The notes beneath the pieces are model-generated. The model was not told where the DNA came from, did no database searches, and saw only the letters and a list, made by a program, of their open reading frames with translations. Positions 1 to 8,216 of a stretch of 14,095 bases of DNA are shown here, one piece after another (the stretch's first letter is position 1; the number at the start of each line of letters is the position of its first letter). The stretch is from Larix sibirica (taxonomy: Eukaryota > Streptophyta > Pinopsida > Pinales > Pinaceae): positions 2,929-17,023 of the forward strand of contig NWUY0304155722.1 in the NCBI GenBank assembly GCA_004151065.3, read 5' to 3'. A program made the position numbers and the translations under genes.

Positions 1-335
1 TAACTGATTCATTAAAAAATCAAATTTAATATTGGTTGATTATTTTTCAAGTGAAAAAAACTGTAACTTCTTATTCCATAGAATCAAAGTTACATAGAAA
101 CATTACATGTATGACAAAGACAAGAGTTTGAAATCCTTGCTCCATACTAACGAAAAGACTCTAAAAAAAACTATCAACATACCCCACAATGAAAACAACA
201 AAACTCTTCTGAACCCATGCACGCAAGCCTAATGTGCATATAAATCCATACCATATACAAAACTAAAATGACTAAATACACAATCCATATGACCATCAAA
301 AAACATAAATAAGTACCAGACTCTATTAGGCAATC
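1..335 (-). other. Probable 3' UTR of an older LINE fragment
   Basis: This stretch lies directly downstream, on the minus strand, of the RNase H remnant that ends at 336. It has no reading frame of note. Minus-strand reading gives a T-rich, UTR-like sequence with a possible polyadenylation-like AATAAG near position 80. No poly(A) tail is visible before the window edge, so the 3' end of this LINE copy is probably outside the window. The assignment rests only on position next to the RNase H piece. Confidence 0.35.
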
Positions 336-590
336 CTAATAGAATTCCTCAAAAAGTAGCTGTACATCCATATCACCAATAGCACACTTTGAAAGACCAT
401 CAACCTCCCTATTAAAAATGTGATATACATAGCTAAAAGTGATGCAAGCAAATTGTTGAGCCATCGACTTCACTCTGTTTATCCAATGATCTAAACCTAA
501 ATTTGAATAGTAAAGAAACCATTTAGCTAGTCTATAATAACTTTAGAATCCCCACTATTTGAATCTCCAATATTCTACACATTTTTAATA
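336..590 (-). pseudogene. LINE RNase H domain remnant (second LINE copy)
   Basis: The minus strand reads as the second half of a plant LINE C-terminal RNase H domain. One frame (about 590 to 500) gives LEIQIVGDSKVIID followed by a TAG where Trp is usual; GDS carries a catalytic Asp. After a one-step frameshift near 495-500 the next frame (494 to 336) reads DHWINRV, then FSYVYHIFNREVDGLSK, matching the family pattern with an Asp before LSK, and ends in TAG at 336-338. The first catalytic Asp and the Glu regions are missing or beyond recognition upstream of 600. The copy differs from the RNase H at 1330-1755, so it is a separate, older insertion of a related LINE and not part of the larger element. 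It is not functional. Confidence 0.65.
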
Positions 591-599
591 TTAATCAAT

Positions 600-845
600 T
601 ATTATAAAAACATGTTTTAAGATTATTGAAAATAGATTAAACATTAATTTAGATACTTAAATTCAAAAGTAAAGAAACCAAACAAATATTTATCTTTCTT
701 ATTACTTATTTAGTAATTAAAACAAAACAACAAAACAAAACAACGATCATATAATGTAAAATTTATACTGCTACAATATTGTAAATAAAATTGACATGCA
801 CATGACGTCCTAATATGTCTAGACTCTATATAAGCATAATGGTGA
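600..845. other. AT-rich non-coding stretch
   Basis: No coding frame or family match was seen. It includes an AAAC-rich run around 718-745 and, near 826-835, a TATA-like CTATATAAGC that precedes the left inverted-repeat arm. No gene follows that would make this a supported promoter. Confidence 0.4.
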
Positions 846-1057
846 TCTTTCAATCCCTTGTTGGAGAGGTTTGAGGCGTTACTTCATTGAGTTCACCCAT
901 ATAGTCGTCTTCTTTATCATCTACTTTTCTTTTTATGTTTGGAATTTTGTTTTGGAGGCGAAGTCAATGGTGTTAGCACGTTTTTTAAGGTAAGGTGAAG
1001 TCAATGGTGTTAGGGGTATTGTTATGTTGCTTCATTTTGTTGTTTGTTTTGTTAACG
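845..1057 (+). repeat. Left arm of an imperfect inverted repeat
   Basis: This segment aligns with the reverse complement of about 6720-7000. Shared blocks include CATCTACTTTTCTT (near 919), GAAGTCAATG with GTTAG (960-976 and 997-1013), CCCTTG followed by GG (near 856), and ATGTTG with TTGTTGTTTG at the inner end. The 17-bp word GAAGTCAATGGTGTTAG occurs twice here, 37 bp apart; the right arm has more copies of a similar unit. Identity looks like roughly three quarters by eye, with gaps. The arm ends about 15 bp before the LINE target-site repeat. It may be a terminal inverted repeat of a DNA element, or one of two oppositely oriented copies of a dispersed repeat. Confidence 0.6.
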
Positions 1058-1071
1058 TAAGAAATTGTCAC

Positions 1072-1081
1072 ACATCTATTT
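1072..1081. repeat. Candidate target-site duplication, 3' side of LINE
   Basis: The word ACATCTATTT occurs here and again at 5819-5828, exactly flanking the LINE. Read in the LINE direction it begins AAAT directly after the A-rich tail, as expected for target-primed reverse transcription. Ten bases could match by chance in AT-rich DNA, but both copies fall where the element should end. Confidence 0.6.
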
Positions 1082-1325
1082 TTTTATTTTTTAAAAAAAA
1101 TTGTTGTTTATATTAGTGTAATAAATTATATTTGTAGAGATTTTTAGATCTTACAATTTGTAAAAACAAATTATATTGTTAGAGGGTGTCCTTTTATAAA
1201 AGCAGATATTGTGTATAAATATTTAGATTATTTACAAAAATCAGGAAAAAGTTAATAGATTAACTATTTTGAATTTATACAAGCCAGATAAAAATGGGCT
1301 ATCCTGGATATCGATCTGGAGCATA
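1082..1325 (-). other. LINE 3' UTR and A-rich tail
   Basis: Minus-strand sequence after the ORF2 stop at 1326-1328. It shows no reading frame and ends in an A-rich run interrupted by one T (T-rich on plus, 1082-1092) directly against the candidate target-site duplication. The short, imperfect tail agrees with an old insertion. Confidence 0.6.
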
Positions 1326-1329
1326 CTAA

Positions 1330-1755
1330 TTCTCATTTCCATTTTCATGTTCCCATCTGATCCATTGTCCATCATCTACTTGTAGACTTGACTTTGACAA
1401 AATATCAGTTGTGATATTTCTTTCCCTGTAGATATGTACAAAACTGACAAAGTAAAAGAGGTCCCTGAGTCTGATGATCTCCTCATAGATTGGAGAAAGG
1501 AGGATTTCCTGGTGTCTCCTCTCCTTTAACTAGTCTATGACTAGTTTTGAATCCCCCAAAACCTATAGCTTTTGGACCCCCTTCTCATGAGCCAATATTA
1601 AAGCAAGCTTTAATGCCACAAGTTATGCTTTGTTGTTTGTGCTTGTTCCCATACATGTAGCAAATTTTATCGAATGGGAGTCATTGAGGTGCAAGATTCT
1701 CCCAACTCCCTCCCTAGGGGGATTACCCTATGAAGCTCCATCAAAATATAACCAG
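1330..1755 (-). pseudogene. RNase H domain at the C-terminus of LINE ORF2
   Basis: RNase H removes the RNA strand of RNA-DNA hybrids. One minus-strand frame from 1755 to 1326 reads PWLYFDGAS (catalytic Asp at 1740-1742), a stop in place of Gln, GNPP, then TNNKA with a TAA at 1623-1625 where the catalytic Glu is expected, VLGDSKLVID (second catalytic Asp at 1551-1553), and HIYRERNITTDILSK, which carries the final Asp motif. Further TAGs fall at 1563-1565 and 1530-1532. The frame is otherwise unshifted over about 140 codons. The pattern matches the RVT_3-type domain of plant L1 elements. The domain cannot be translated as it stands. Confidence 0.85.
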
Positions 1756-1989
1756 GGATCCAATCTATCTTTATGCTCTTCCACAATCCTTCTAGGTCTA
1801 GGAATCTTTTCCAATTGAGGGAAATGACTAAGGACAACCAAACCTTTTGATGCAAATGCTGCAAGGGAGATATATAAATCCTCAAATATAGCTTTGTTTC
1901 TAGCTAGCCACACTCTCTAGATGAAAATAATAGGTAAAGCTAAATGGTCCTTGTAGGCCAAATTGTTAAACCAAGAGGCAAAAGCTTTT

Positions 1990-2250
1990 TCTAGAGAATC
2001 ACCTGTCCAAATAAGACGATGACCACTAACCTGAGATGCATATTCCCATATTTTTGAGATATAGGAACAAGAAATAAAAAGATGATCAATGCTTTCATTA
2101 TCTTTCTTGCAAAGAGTGCATCTACTTGGCGCATTCCAAATTTATGTTGTAGGTGATCCCAAACAAGAATCCTTTTTGATAAAGCTAGCCAGAGAAAAAT
2201 ATTACACTTTATGGGGAACTTAAACTTCCAAACTGCAGCATGCCACTAGA
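1990..2250 (-). pseudogene. zf-RVT zinc-binding region of LINE ORF2
   Basis: One minus-strand frame reads NIFLWLALSKRILVWDHLQ (about 2210-2145), the hydrophobic lead-in of the zf-RVT domain. After a frameshift near 2140 another frame reads SRCTLCKKDNESIDHLFISC, which holds the Cys-x2-Cys and His-x4-Cys of this domain. It then continues open to WLARNKAIFE near 1900 and into the RNase H domain. The zinc residues are all visible although the frame is broken. The domain sits between RT and RNase H as in related plant elements. Confidence 0.75.
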
Positions 2251-3129
2251 ACAGATCTGGCTGATCCTCCTCTTCTCTGATTACCTTTTAACTAATTATG
2301 TGTAGATAAGAACCTCTAGATGGATTCCTGTACCACACTGACTTGTCATCACTATCGTTGTTTCGATATGGCTATCTTTTAGATCTTTTATACATTTGTC
2401 CCATAAATTCCTATCATCTCGAGGCACTATACCAACAGCTTCAACAATCAGCCAATGCTAAGAATAAACATTTTTGTTAATAGGATCAATAATATGTGTA
2501 ATGTATATAAAACCCTAATCTCTCAACATCTCCACCAGTCACAGAGGGAGTCTGTGATAACCATCACACCCAATTCATGGGTCTTGACCCAACTTGATCT
2601 TTCTACCGTTACCAACTTTCCATTTCAACCAATCTCCAATGACCTGAAAAGACAATAGGCAAGCTCTCCACATAATAGATATATTCTTGAAATATTTTTC
2701 TTGAGTCCTAAACCATTCCTTGACCGAAAGAGGGGAAATGTATTTATTATAGACTAATTTAACCCAATTACCTTCACCTTGCAGGATCCTTCAAATACCT
2801 TTGGTTGTTAATTCCTTTGCAAAACAACTAGGGTTCTTTAAACCCCAACCACCCAACTATTTCGGCCATGCAATATTTCTCCAGGATGCCCAATGAGGAG
2901 AAAAACCATCCTTACTTCCTTTCCAAAGAAAATTGTAACTGATATTTCTAATATGTTCCAAGGTACCACTTAATACATATGCTAAGGAAACCCAGTAAAC
3001 AGGAATTGCTTCTAAGACAGACTTTACCAGGATTAATCTGCCCCCTCTGCCCAACCATTTGTTGCACCATAATTGGTATCTTTTTTTCAATCTTCCCTAT
3101 AAGTTAGGCCTAGTCCTGTCTCTGATAAT

Positions 3130-4181
3130 CATTTGGCTCCAGGATAAATCTAATATACCTGATCCCATTCTCAATGTTCACCAAAGCGAAAACCAACTGG
3201 GTGAAGATTCAATCAATGTCTTCTTGATTCATATTCATAAAAGAAATAAATGATTTCCTTTCATTGTATGACATACCGGTCACATTAGCAAAAAGATTCA
3301 AGAATCCATGTAATAGAAACACCTCTCTTCTTGTTCCATTTGAGAAAAGTAGAATATCATCAACAAAAAGTAAATGAGTGACATATAAAGACTCCCCCCA
3401 CACATCTATACCTTTGAAAGTGCCTCGATGTTTTGCATTCAGAATATGTATGCTCAGTCCTTCAACAACCAAAATGAATAGGAGGGGAGCCGAGGGGCAT
3501 CCTTATCTAAGGCCCCTACCCAGTCTAAAGAAAGGATTAGCATATCCATTAATAAGCATTGCAAAAGATACATAAGTAACACATGACATAATCCAATTTA
3601 CCATCTCCAACTAGAAGCCTACCTGCATCAACACCAATCTCAAAAATAACCAATTGACTCTATCATAATCCTTTGAAAGATATACCTTTACAATAATAAC
3701 AAGGGATTTCTTCACCTTGACAGAATGTAGGAACTATTGAGTTCTTCCTATTGCATCATGTATTTGTTTCAAGATAAGAAGACAAATTTCTCCTGTGAAA
3801 CAAAGGAAAATAGAATCCCCTTGATCCTACTAGCAATAATTTGGCAATCAATTTATATAAACATTTACACAATGAAATAGGTCTATACTCCTCCAAGTTA
3901 TGAGTTGTATCAAATTTGGGAATAAGAGTGATAAAATTTTCATTAAAGGAAGAAAGTATTTGACCTTTTATCGTAGACTCCTCAATAACCCTAAGCAGGT
4001 AATCTTCAAATAGATCCATAAAAGCAAAAAGAAACTCTATAGGCCAACCATCAGGTCCTAGACTCTTGTCCTTTTGTAAACTCCTCATTGCTTCCTTTAG
4101 TTCCTCAAGGGAGACAAGTTCCATCATGGCTTTATTTTGATCTTCATTTACAAAGGACGGGTACAGGGCAGTAACCCTCAA
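3130..4181 (-). pseudogene. Reverse transcriptase domain of LINE ORF2
   Basis: The domain opens with LQKDKSLGPDGWPIEF, then FITLIPK and EEYRPISLCKCLYKLIAK (frame ending at 3756). A frame change near 3840 and another near 3770 lead into QIHDAIGRTQ, then VYLSKDYDRVNW. Here Tyr (3680-3682) stands where the first catalytic Asp of the usual LDLSKAFD motif is expected, a single G-to-T change from Asp. Next come RGLR, a TAA in place of Gln, GCPSAPLLF, and the catalytic box FVDD at 3356-3367, which is intact. LEPNDY and the following D (near 3130) mark the end of the RT fold. The enzyme would be inactive even if the frames were joined. Confidence 0.88.
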
Positions 4182-4189
4182 CTATTGGG

Positions 4190-4769
4190 CTACAAAGGCT
4201 CTATTATCTTCCTGATATAAGGAACTAAAGTGATGAACTCCCAACTCTGCAAGGTTCCCGTGACTAGAACTTGACTCTCCATTCTCATTATCCAACTACC
4301 AGATAGAGTTAATATCCTTCCTATGATTTACATAATTATGAAAAAAAATTGTCATCCCCCATTCTTCAACCAAATGGCTCGACTTTTTAGCCTCCAAATG
4401 GCCTCCCTCTCAGCTAGAATTTTCCTTTTCCGTGACTCCATCTCCACCATCTGCATTTTCTTCTCCAAATTTTTGTATCCCTCCAATTTAGAAGAGTGAT
4501 AGGACTCCAGAGCAACCTCAATAGTTCTTAGATCATTATGTTGAGCCCTTCTTCTCTCGGTACCCCATATAATTGACTCTCTTTGATTTTCTTGAGATTT
4601 TGTCAAATTTGGATCATTGTTGATTCCCTTCTATTTTCATTAAAAGGAATCCACATATTTTTAACCAACTGGTTAAAACCATCATATTCTAACCAAGTAG
4701 AGAAAAACTTAAAAGGGCTAGGGGGATTTTAGGTTCCTATAGAAACCTCCATCAAAATGGGAAAATGAT
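4190..4769 (-). pseudogene. EN-RT linker of LINE ORF2
   Basis: After the endonuclease, minus-strand reading gives PFKFFSTWLEYDGFNQLVKN, the usual segment following the endonuclease in plant LINEs, then a charged coiled region, and finally AIWRLKSRAIWLKNGG at 4352-4400, the conserved segment before RT. Stops occur at least near 4730 and 4600, the latter with a frame change. The stretch from 4606 to 4352 is open and rich in Glu, Lys and Arg. Confidence 0.75.
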
Positions 4770-5437
4770 CTCAGTATCCTCTAGACCCAGCCCACTGCTT
4801 AATACTAGAGGCCACCTGCAAAATACCATCATTAGCCAATAATCCATCTAGTCTTCTAGCTATGCTTTCCTTCCTTGATCTCATATTCCTCCAAGTTGGT
4901 CTGATTCTAGTAGGATGAATATCATAAAAGGAATTTTCTTCCATCTTTCTGATAAAAAAATCAATCACAGGATCCTTTTGGGCAGAACTGCCCCAAATTT
5001 CTGCTTCCCTAGGGTGAAATTCAAATCCCCCCCATAATCACCCTCTCCTGCTGAATAAGGCCCAATTGAAAGAGCCTCTCCCAATAGACTGTCCTATTCA
5101 AATAAGGACCATATAGATTGATCAAAGTAAAAGCTTTCTTGAACTCCCTCGAAAAAAGAGTAACACCTAGACCTGAATACACTACTCAAGTATTAGTACA
5201 CAAGAAATCCTTTTGGAGCCAACTAGTTATCACATCGCCCGATCTTCCCTGAGCATCTAAACAACTAAAATTCCAACTATGTAGAAGAGTACTTAGATAT
5301 TGCAAAATTACATCACCACAAGCTATTGTTTCCTGTAAAAATATAATCTCTGGCTTATGAATTTCCACCAGTATTTTGAGGCCTAACTTCTTTGAGGGAA
5401 GTCCCAACCCTCTACTATTGTATGAAATAATTAACAT
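4770..5437 (-). pseudogene. APE-type endonuclease domain of LINE ORF2
   Basis: This domain makes the first nick at the target site. Visible motifs in order are NSRGLG at the start, IIFLQET with its metal-binding Glu, GRSGDVITSW, a TGA near 5185, INLYGPY, VIMGGFEFHPREAEIWGS, RPTWRNMRSRKESIARRLDGLL, and GSRGY followed by TGA at 4771-4773 and then DHFPI. The motif normally read as GGDLN is GGFEF here, so the catalytic Asp and Asn are gone; two small nearby deletions that cancel in frame would explain this. The SDH motif has lost its Ser codon to the TGA, while the His remains. Most of the domain is still in one frame. Confidence 0.85.
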
Positions 5438-5818
5438 TGATGAACACACTTTGGATAAATTGTTGTAAGAGTCCCAAATATAGTTTCATGATGCCCTACA
5501 CCAATGCCCCTATAAGCTTGTTCTCTGGCCTAGGCCAATGCTGATCTGCGACCCCTTAATCTAGGGGCATATTGAGAGGCCTGTTAGATCCCCTGTCCCA
5601 CTTCATTCTTCAAACCAGAAACTGACCCTTTATGGGACTTAAAAAAATACCTTGAACCCCTAGGCATAGAGCCTGTCATAGACACGCCTTCTTCGACTAG
5701 GTATCCACTAGAGAGGGTAGTTGTCTCAAGGAGGCACAACCCTTCGAAAAACCATTGCTAAAATATGAAGGAAGGCAAAGAGGACCATCAACCTCTTTGT
5801 GGTAATCCAAATGAGGTA
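5431..5818 (-). pseudogene. C-terminal remnant of LINE ORF1
   Basis: ORF1 of L1 elements encodes the RNA-binding gag-like protein. From 5679 to 5431 one minus-strand frame of about 83 codons is open except for TAA at 5584-5586 and TAG at 5530-5532. It is basic and low in complexity (for example PRGSRYFFKSHKGS, and PRLRGRRSALA), which suits the disordered tail of plant ORF1. Its TAA at 5431-5433 overlaps the ORF2 start at 5435-5437 (the string ATGTTAA holds both). A different frame is more sensible from 5815 to 5700, so a frameshift lies near 5690. The zinc knuckle and RNA-binding parts are absent because the element is truncated at 5818. Confidence 0.6.
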
Positions 5819-5828
5819 ACATCTATTT
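5819..5828. repeat. Candidate target-site duplication, 5' side of LINE
   Basis: Second copy of ACATCTATTT, directly outside the truncated 5' end of the LINE. It pairs with 1072-1081. Confidence 0.6.
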
Positions 5829-5871
5829 CTATATGTTGGTTTAATATAATATTTTATGAAACTAAAAATAA

Positions 5872-5886
5872 AATAATAATAATAAT
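5872..5886. repeat. (AAT)5 microsatellite
   Basis: Five perfect AAT units in an A-rich stretch. Confidence 0.85.
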
Positions 5887-5922
5887 AAAATGATGGAAAA
5901 TAATAATGTTTGAATTTTATTG

Positions 5923-5954
<32 letters not shown>
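5923..5954. repeat. Compound (AT)5(GT)11 microsatellite
   Basis: Five AT units run directly into eleven GT units, both perfect. Such alternating runs are prone to length change. Confidence 0.95.
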
Positions 5955-6244
5955 AGATGTATTGATAATCATATGTTATGGCTATAATATTCATAAATTG
6001 GCTCCAATAAAAATGAAAAACTAAAAAATTAAAAAAATGATCAGTAAAATAAAATAAACCAACATAGATCCATCTTAACTCTCAATCTATTAAGTGTAAA
6101 TAGGGATCAAATTCCTTGAGGTGCAAAAATTTTTTAGAGTTCAAAATTTGATATTTTAACCCCCTAAACTCCATAGTTATAACTTACCAACTAATCTCAA
6201 TAGAAACAACACTTTTCATAATACATCCAACCCATAACAATAAA

Positions 6245-6483
6245 TTGGGTCTAGCTCGAGTGATTATGGGATGAGTGTTATCCTCTGCACTCATGTTCTA
6301 TTCCCCTAAGTGACATGTTGAACTCATATTAATAATATTGTTGTAATGGATTCGACCCTTGTTGTTAACTTAGCCTTGTACCCCGGAGAATCTAGGGTTT
6401 ACTCTAGATACCATCTTTGAAATGAGAAGAAATACCTAGAAGTTTACCTCGAAAATCTCACTTAAATAATAAAAATAAAAATA
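6245..6483 (+). mobile_element. Possible tRNA-derived SINE
   Basis: A box A-like TAGCTCGAGTGATTATGG (6252-6269) resembles the tRNA D-arm region TAGCTCAGTGGTTA with one extra base. A box B-like GTTCTATTCCC (6295-6305) lies 43 bases further, the spacing expected in a tRNA head. About 160 bp of unrelated body follows, then an A-rich end (6466-6483). Total length near 240 bp is usual for plant SINEs. Similar but imperfect words (TACATC and ATAACA, near 6222-6238 and 6481-6503) flank it and may be a decayed target-site duplication. A second box B-like GATTCGACCC lies at 6350-6359, which leaves the exact layout unclear. No named SINE family was recognised. Confidence 0.4.
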
Positions 6484-6666
6484 CATCAAATACAAAATAA
6501 CATAATTTCCATCCCAATTTCAGCTACACCATATAAAAGAGTCGTACATTTAAAACATCCTACAACATACATGAAAACACACAAATTAAAAGAAAGTTCT
6601 TAGAAAATTCTCACAATTCCATAAACCACAAGCCTAGCCTTCCCATTATTGATCCAATTATTAAAT

Positions 6667-6734
6667 ATTATGCTAGTGCTACAATGTTCCATTCCTTAAT
6701 TAAAGATTATGCTAGTGCTAGTATGTTCCATTCC
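6667..6734. repeat. Two-copy direct repeat, 39-bp period
   Basis: A 29-bp word starting ATTATGCTAGTGCT and ending ATGTTCCATTCC occurs at 6667-6695 and 6706-6734, with two mismatches between copies. It overlaps the inner end of the right inverted-repeat arm. Confidence 0.8.
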
Positions 6735-7000
6735 ACAATAGAGCAAACAACAACTAAGTGAGTCAACATAGCAACATTGATTTCACCTCATGACACCATT
6801 GGTTTCACCTCATAACACCTAACATCATTGACTTAACACCATTGATTTCACCGCATAACACCTAACATCATTGACTTCACCTCCATAAGATCACGAAGAA
6901 ACAAAGTCGAGACATAAGAAGAAAAGTAGATGATAGGTAAGACGAATACCTCGATCAACTTAATCAAGTGAGGCCACAAACCTTCCCACCAAGGGATATC
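6720..7000 (-). repeat. Right arm of an imperfect inverted repeat
   Basis: The reverse complement of this segment aligns with 845-1057. Matching blocks are AAGGGATATCC (near 6993), AAGAAAAGTAGATG (6919-6932), the CATTGACTTCACC units, and CAACAAC with CAACATAGCAAC at the inner end. This arm is longer because its internal tandem repeats have expanded. The outer limit is unclear; similarity fades beyond about 7000. Confidence 0.6.
6775..6886. repeat. Imperfect tandem repeat CATTGATTTCACC
   Basis: About five degenerate units built on CATTGATTTCACCTCATAAC with variable extra CACCTAACAT, so unit length ranges from about 14 to 29 bp. The left inverted-repeat arm holds only two such units, on the other strand. 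This points to expansion after the arms separated. Confidence 0.75.
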
Positions 7001-7146
7001 CTAAACTTGTGGCTACTTTATGTTCTATGTCTGCTACTAGGGTGGAAGTGGGATTAAATGAAAGTTGTGGTATCTTTGGATAGATATCTCATGAAGGTGT
7101 TTGGTGTATTGAAGTTAGTTGGTAGACTATGATATGAAGTTTGAAA

Positions 7147-7148
<2 letters not shown>

Positions 7149-7178
<30 letters not shown>
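7149..7178. repeat. (AT)15 microsatellite
   Basis: Fifteen perfect AT units. Confidence 0.95.
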
Positions 7179-7182
<4 letters not shown>

Positions 7183-7334
7183 AATTGAATTTAGTTTAGT
7201 TGAAATTGTTTTTTTATAGATCCAAATTTTGTTTTTAATGTATATTTAATTATAATTTGAATTTTTATTGGACATCTTTAATATAATTATTTATTATGTT
7301 TTTTTGGCTATTCAATAAATTAAGTAAGTTATGT

Positions 7335-7354
7335 AAAAAAAAAATAAAAAAAAA
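7335..7354 (+). repeat. A-rich run, possible retroposon tail
   Basis: Nineteen A with one T. It follows an AT-rich stretch with no recognisable body, so a retroposon 3' end on the plus strand is possible but not shown. Confidence 0.5.
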
Positions 7355-8216
7355 TCTGTAGGGTTGATCTTGTTATTCCGCTTTGGAATCAAGGTTAGCG
7401 ACAAGCCCCTTGGATTGGACCAAAAAACCTATGGGGACTTAAACACCACATGCTGTTGTTGTACCACATCATCAAGCCTATAAGTTATGCAAATTATAAT
7501 GTCTATTTGAGTGTTTTTGTCTTATTAATCTTTGCTTGGGGATTATTAGCAATCGATTTGCATCGATTTGACTACTTTTGCTTATAAATGACATGCTCTT
7601 TATTCTATGTAATCAAAGTAGACACAGTCTAGCTTAGGAAATATTTTTAATTTTGTCAATTTTTTGTTACGTGGCTGGTTGTGGTTAATTGAGATGATAT
7701 TGCCTAGCCTCGTCGGTATTTTTCATTAGTTTTCTATGAGTTTGGGTTGTGAATCAATTATTTGGTGTAGTCCTAAGTTTTTCCTTAGATAAATGCAGCG
7801 CTATGATTTCTACGAAGTAGAAGCATTTACTATTGCAAACAATACTTATTTATTGAACTGGCATGGCTTCATCTCACTACCACTACCTATTGGTCAGACT
7901 TTGACAAATTAATCAATATTTATTTAACTAACACGGCTTCACCTCAACCCCACCGCCTTCTTCCCCACCCATAGAGACTTGTATATCCAGACATAATTAT
8001 GAGTTCCCTAAGAAGGACACAGTTATGTGAAGTTGTTGCTCTTCTAAACTTGTCTCACTCCTCCGACCCGACCCTTCGACTCTCGAAGAATCCCCCGGAA
8101 TCAGTTAGTAAACAAAGAAAATAGGTAAGATTACACTGAAACTTTGCCATACACTTGTTACTTTACTTTCAATTCTTCCCTTTTCTTAAATAACTACAAT
8201 TACAAATAATTTCAAT

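Larger units (their letters stand above)
1326..5437 (-). pseudogene. LINE ORF2 polyprotein, broken (EN-RT-zf-RVT-RNase H)
   Basis: ORF2 encodes the endonuclease that nicks the target and the reverse transcriptase that copies LINE RNA into it. I place the start at the ATG at 5435-5437, which opens MLIISYNSRGLG, the usual endonuclease beginning, and overlaps the ORF1 stop. The domain order is complete: endonuclease 5437-4770, linker to about 4190, RT about 4140-3130, an RT-distal region with KWLGRGGRLILVKSVLEAIP near 3050, zf-RVT about 2250-1990, RNase H 1755-1330. The end is the TAG at 1326-1328. Decay is heavy: stops in every domain, frame changes in RT near 3840 and 3770, and lost catalytic residues. 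At roughly 1,370 codons its length matches intact plant L1 ORF2, so losses are small indels and point changes rather than large deletions. Confidence 0.9.
1082..5818 (-). mobile_element. 5'-truncated L1-like LINE with RNase H
   Basis: This is a non-LTR retrotransposon in minus orientation, about 4.7 kb. In order from 5818 down it holds the C-terminal part of ORF1, then ORF2 with an APE-type endonuclease, a linker, reverse transcriptase, a zf-RVT zinc-knuckle region and a C-terminal RNase H, then about 240 bp of 3' UTR and an A-rich end (T-rich on the plus strand, 1082-1092). Full plant L1 elements are usually 6-7 kb with a complete ORF1, so this copy is 5'-truncated within ORF1, typical of target-primed insertion. 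It is flanked by a 10-bp direct repeat. Stops, at least several frameshifts, and changed catalytic residues show it is dead. A C-terminal RNase H related to archaeal and plant-type enzymes is known from plant L1 lineages, and this copy fits that group. Confidence 0.9.
7001..8216. other. Unassigned non-coding stretch
   Basis: No coding frame or known element was recognised. It contains the (AT)15 and A-rich runs listed separately. Two similar blocks near 7838-7885 and 7912-7955 share TTATTTA, GGCTTCA and CTCA followed by a CCAC-rich part, and may be an old duplication. A short CTTCGA-CTC-TCGAAG palindrome lies near 8074-8088. Confidence 0.4.

Noticed and set aside
826-835. TATA-like box CTATATAAGC as a gene promoter
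   Set aside because: No coding sequence follows before the LINE; such words are common in AT-rich DNA.
1630-3575. Plus-strand open frames at 1630-1818, 2455-2658, 3059-3253 and 3378-3575
   Set aside because: They lie antisense to the LINE ORF2 domains, have no family resemblance, and are explained as shadows.
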